Of a stretch of DNA of 47,083 nt, positions 45,756 through 47,083 are shown piece by piece. Numbering within the stretch: the first letter of the stretch is position 1; every line of letters begins with the position of its first letter. Location: NCBI GenBank assembly GCA_903892675.1, contig CAITJJ010000106.1, positions 1 through 47,083 on the forward strand, read 5' to 3'. The DNA is from an uncultured Hyphomicrobiales bacterium. Its GTDB lineage: Bacteria > Pseudomonadota > Alphaproteobacteria > Rhizobiales > Xanthobacteraceae. The position numbers were made by a program, and so were the translations under genes. A model generated the notes under the pieces. It searched no databases and was not told the DNA's origin. It worked only from the letters and a program-made list of their open reading frames with translations.

Positions 45756-47083
45756 TCATCGTTCACGAAACGCCCGCATGAACTGATCGCGCAGCGGCTT
45801 CATCAAATAGGAGATGACTGTGCGCTCGCCGGTCTGCACGAAAGCTTCCACCGGCATTCCCGGCAATAGCCTGACATCGCCGAGCAGCGCTACTTTCTCT
45901 GGCGGCAGCGCAATCCGGATCGTGTAGTATGACTGGCCGGTACGCTGGTCGGTCGAGGTATCGGCCGATACGCGCGTCACCTTGCCATCTATTTCCGGCG
46001 TGGTGCGGCTGTTGAAAGCGGAAAATCGCAGCACCGCGAGCTGACCGATCTGCAATTGATCGATGTCCTGCGGATTGACTTTGGCCTCGACCTGCAACTT
46101 GTCGGCATCGGGCACGATCAACATGATCGGATCGCCGGCGGTGATGACGCCGCCGACGGTATGAACCGCCGACTGGAAGACGGCGCCGGTCTGCGGCGCT
46201 CGAATGTCGGTACGGCGAAGCTGATCTTCGGCTGTCACCTTGCGCTCGACGAATTCGCCGATCTTGCCGTCGATGTCGCGCATTTCCTTGGCGACTTCGC
46301 TGCTGAGATTCTGGTCGATCTGGATGATCTGCAGGTTGATCTCGGCGATCTTGCCCTTGGCTTGCGCCGCCGAAGCGACCAGTTGCGCGCGTTCGCCGCC
46401 CAGCCGCGCCGCTTCCCGCTCAAGCTGGGTCAGTCTCGTCAATTGCACCAGATTCTTGGCATAGAGATCGCGCACGCCGGTCAGTTCACGCTCGATCAGG
46501 ACGAGTTCCTGGCTTTTGGCGGCCTGCTGCGCCTCGATGCCGGCGATTTCCTCGTTCGACTGCGCCATGCGTTGCTGTAATTGCGCTTTCTGGCCGGATC
46601 GTTCGGTGCGGCGAAGCTCGAACAATTTCCGCTCGCTGCGCACCGCCGAAACGGCGTCCGGATCGCCGGTCCGCGCCAGAAGCGCGGGCGGAAACGCGAT
46701 CTCGTCGGCGCCGTCGCGCTCGGCCTCGAGACGCGCTTTGCGGGCGGTCAGTTCGTTGAGGCCCTTGGTGATGATGGCGAGATTGGCGCGCATGACCGTT
46801 TCGTCGAGCCGCACAAGAATGTCGCCGGCCTTGACATGATCGCCATCCCGCACGCGCAGTTCGCCGACGATGCCGCCGGTTGGATGCTGCACCTTTTGCA
46901 CATTCTGATCGACGACGATCGAACCTTGCGCGATCAGAGCGCCGGAAATCTGGATCGTCACCGCCCAGCCGCCGACGCCGCCGCCGAGCAGCAGCAGGAT
47001 GGCGACACTGGCGAGAAGATGGCGGCGGATCGACGCGCGCGATCCGGTTGGCCGCGCCGCAAACTCACTTTTAGCGGCCTGCC
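45756..47083 (-). CDS. HlyD-family type I secretion membrane fusion protein (5' end cut off)
   Basis: The gene runs off the right edge. Reading back from the internal GTG at 46961 the frame stays open to the window end and encodes a single N-terminal membrane helix (HLLASVAILLLLGGGVGGWA), so the true start is beyond 47083. Visible parts are the lipoyl-like strand GALIAQGSIVVDQNVQKVQHPTGGIVGEL, a long coiled coil (about residues 110-240 of the visible part), and the C-terminal beta region ending in GERTVISYLMKPLRDQFMRAFRE, as in PrtE/LapC proteins. It bridges an inner-membrane ABC exporter and an outer-membrane channel; those partners should lie to the right. Confidence 0.92.
   Translation of the reverse strand, partial: QAAKSEFAARPTGSRASIRRHLLASVAILLLLGGGVGGWAVTIQISGALIAQGSIVVDQNVQKVQHPTGGIVGELRVRDGDHVKAGDILVRLDETVMRANLAIITKGLNELTARKARLEAERDGADEIAFPPALLARTGDPDAVSAVRSERKLFELRRTERSGQKAQLQQRMAQSNEEIAGIEAQQAAKSQELVLIERELTGVRDLYAKNLVQLTRLTQLEREAARLGGERAQLVASAAQAKGKIAEINLQIIQIDQNLSSEVAKEMRDIDGKIGEFVERKVTAEDQLRRTDIRAPQTGAVFQSAVHTVGGVITAGDPIMLIVPDADKLQVEAKVNPQDIDQLQIGQLAVLRFSAFNSRTTPEIDGKVTRVSADTSTDQRTGQSYYTIRIALPPEKVALLGDVRLLPGMPVEAFVQTGERTVISYLMKPLRDQFMRAFRER

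Overview
The window is GC-rich, densely packed DNA that looks like an alphaproteobacterial chromosome, most likely Hyphomicrobiales (Rhizobiales). This is inferred from codon use, the number of ABC, TRAP and tripartite-tricarboxylate uptake systems, catabolic islands with private regulators, and a palindrome of a type I associate with Rhizobiales inside the kdp operon. I see no tRNA, rRNA, insertion sequence, integrase or CRISPR array. It reads as ordinary metabolic accessory chromosome, not a phage or plasmid. Both ends cut through genes.

Layout. (1) 1-507 is the end of a LivF-type ABC ATPase. (2) 576-4292 (minus) is a small homoprotocatechuate-type module: SnoaL-like protein, MarR/HpaR-like regulator, semialdehyde dehydrogenase and extradiol dioxygenase, with a perfect 12-bp palindrome upstream. 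(3) 4456-12557 (minus) is a complete kdpFABC-kdpDE high-affinity K+ uptake operon, preceded by an extra 27-residue membrane peptide. Divergent from it (12812-14843, plus) are three tiny genes, a DapA-like aldolase and a fourth tiny gene. A 41-bp element occurs twice here, once before each set of tiny genes. (4) 15020-26565 is a nitrogen-heterocycle (pyrimidine) locus. It holds a formamidase-like enzyme, a cyanurate/barbiturate ring-opening amidohydrolase, an ABC importer with an NMT1/THI5-like binding protein, a dihydroorotase-like cyclic amidohydrolase, an SDR and a LysR regulator, then three genes matching the URC uracil-catabolic pathway (URC1 GTP-cyclohydrolase-II-like, URC4 DUF1688, uracil phosphoribosyltransferase). 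(5) 26596-28966 holds a Bug/TctC binding protein, a carboxymuconolactone-decarboxylase-like protein and an alpha/beta hydrolase. (6) 29011-43478 is a second aromatic/organic-acid catabolic island: an SDR divergent from a TRAP transporter, a second extradiol dioxygenase, a GntR regulator, an MhpA-like FAD hydroxylase, an ABC importer with two tandem binding proteins, MmgE/PrpD and another SDR. (7) 43502-47083 (minus) is a CHASE2 nucleotide cyclase downstream of a type I secretion adaptor cut by the window edge.

How the parts may work together. Region 4 looks like scavenging of pyrimidines and related cyclic ureides for nitrogen: import, ring opening, and the URC branch. Region 6 looks like uptake of an aromatic acid or phenol, hydroxylation, meta-cleavage and processing of the product.

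The most interesting non-coding signal is the leader of the URC1 gene (about 23260-23371). It has a long-range stem whose 3' strand is also the 5' arm of a terminator-like hairpin, plus two further hairpins, as in a riboswitch or attenuator. I cannot assign it to a known RNA class. Other second-look items are a uracil phosphoribosyltransferase with a rewritten PRPP loop, twin 12-bp operators before the TRAP operon, a LysR-side inverted repeat, the 41-bp duplicated element near kdp, and two SDRs without the catalytic tyrosine.
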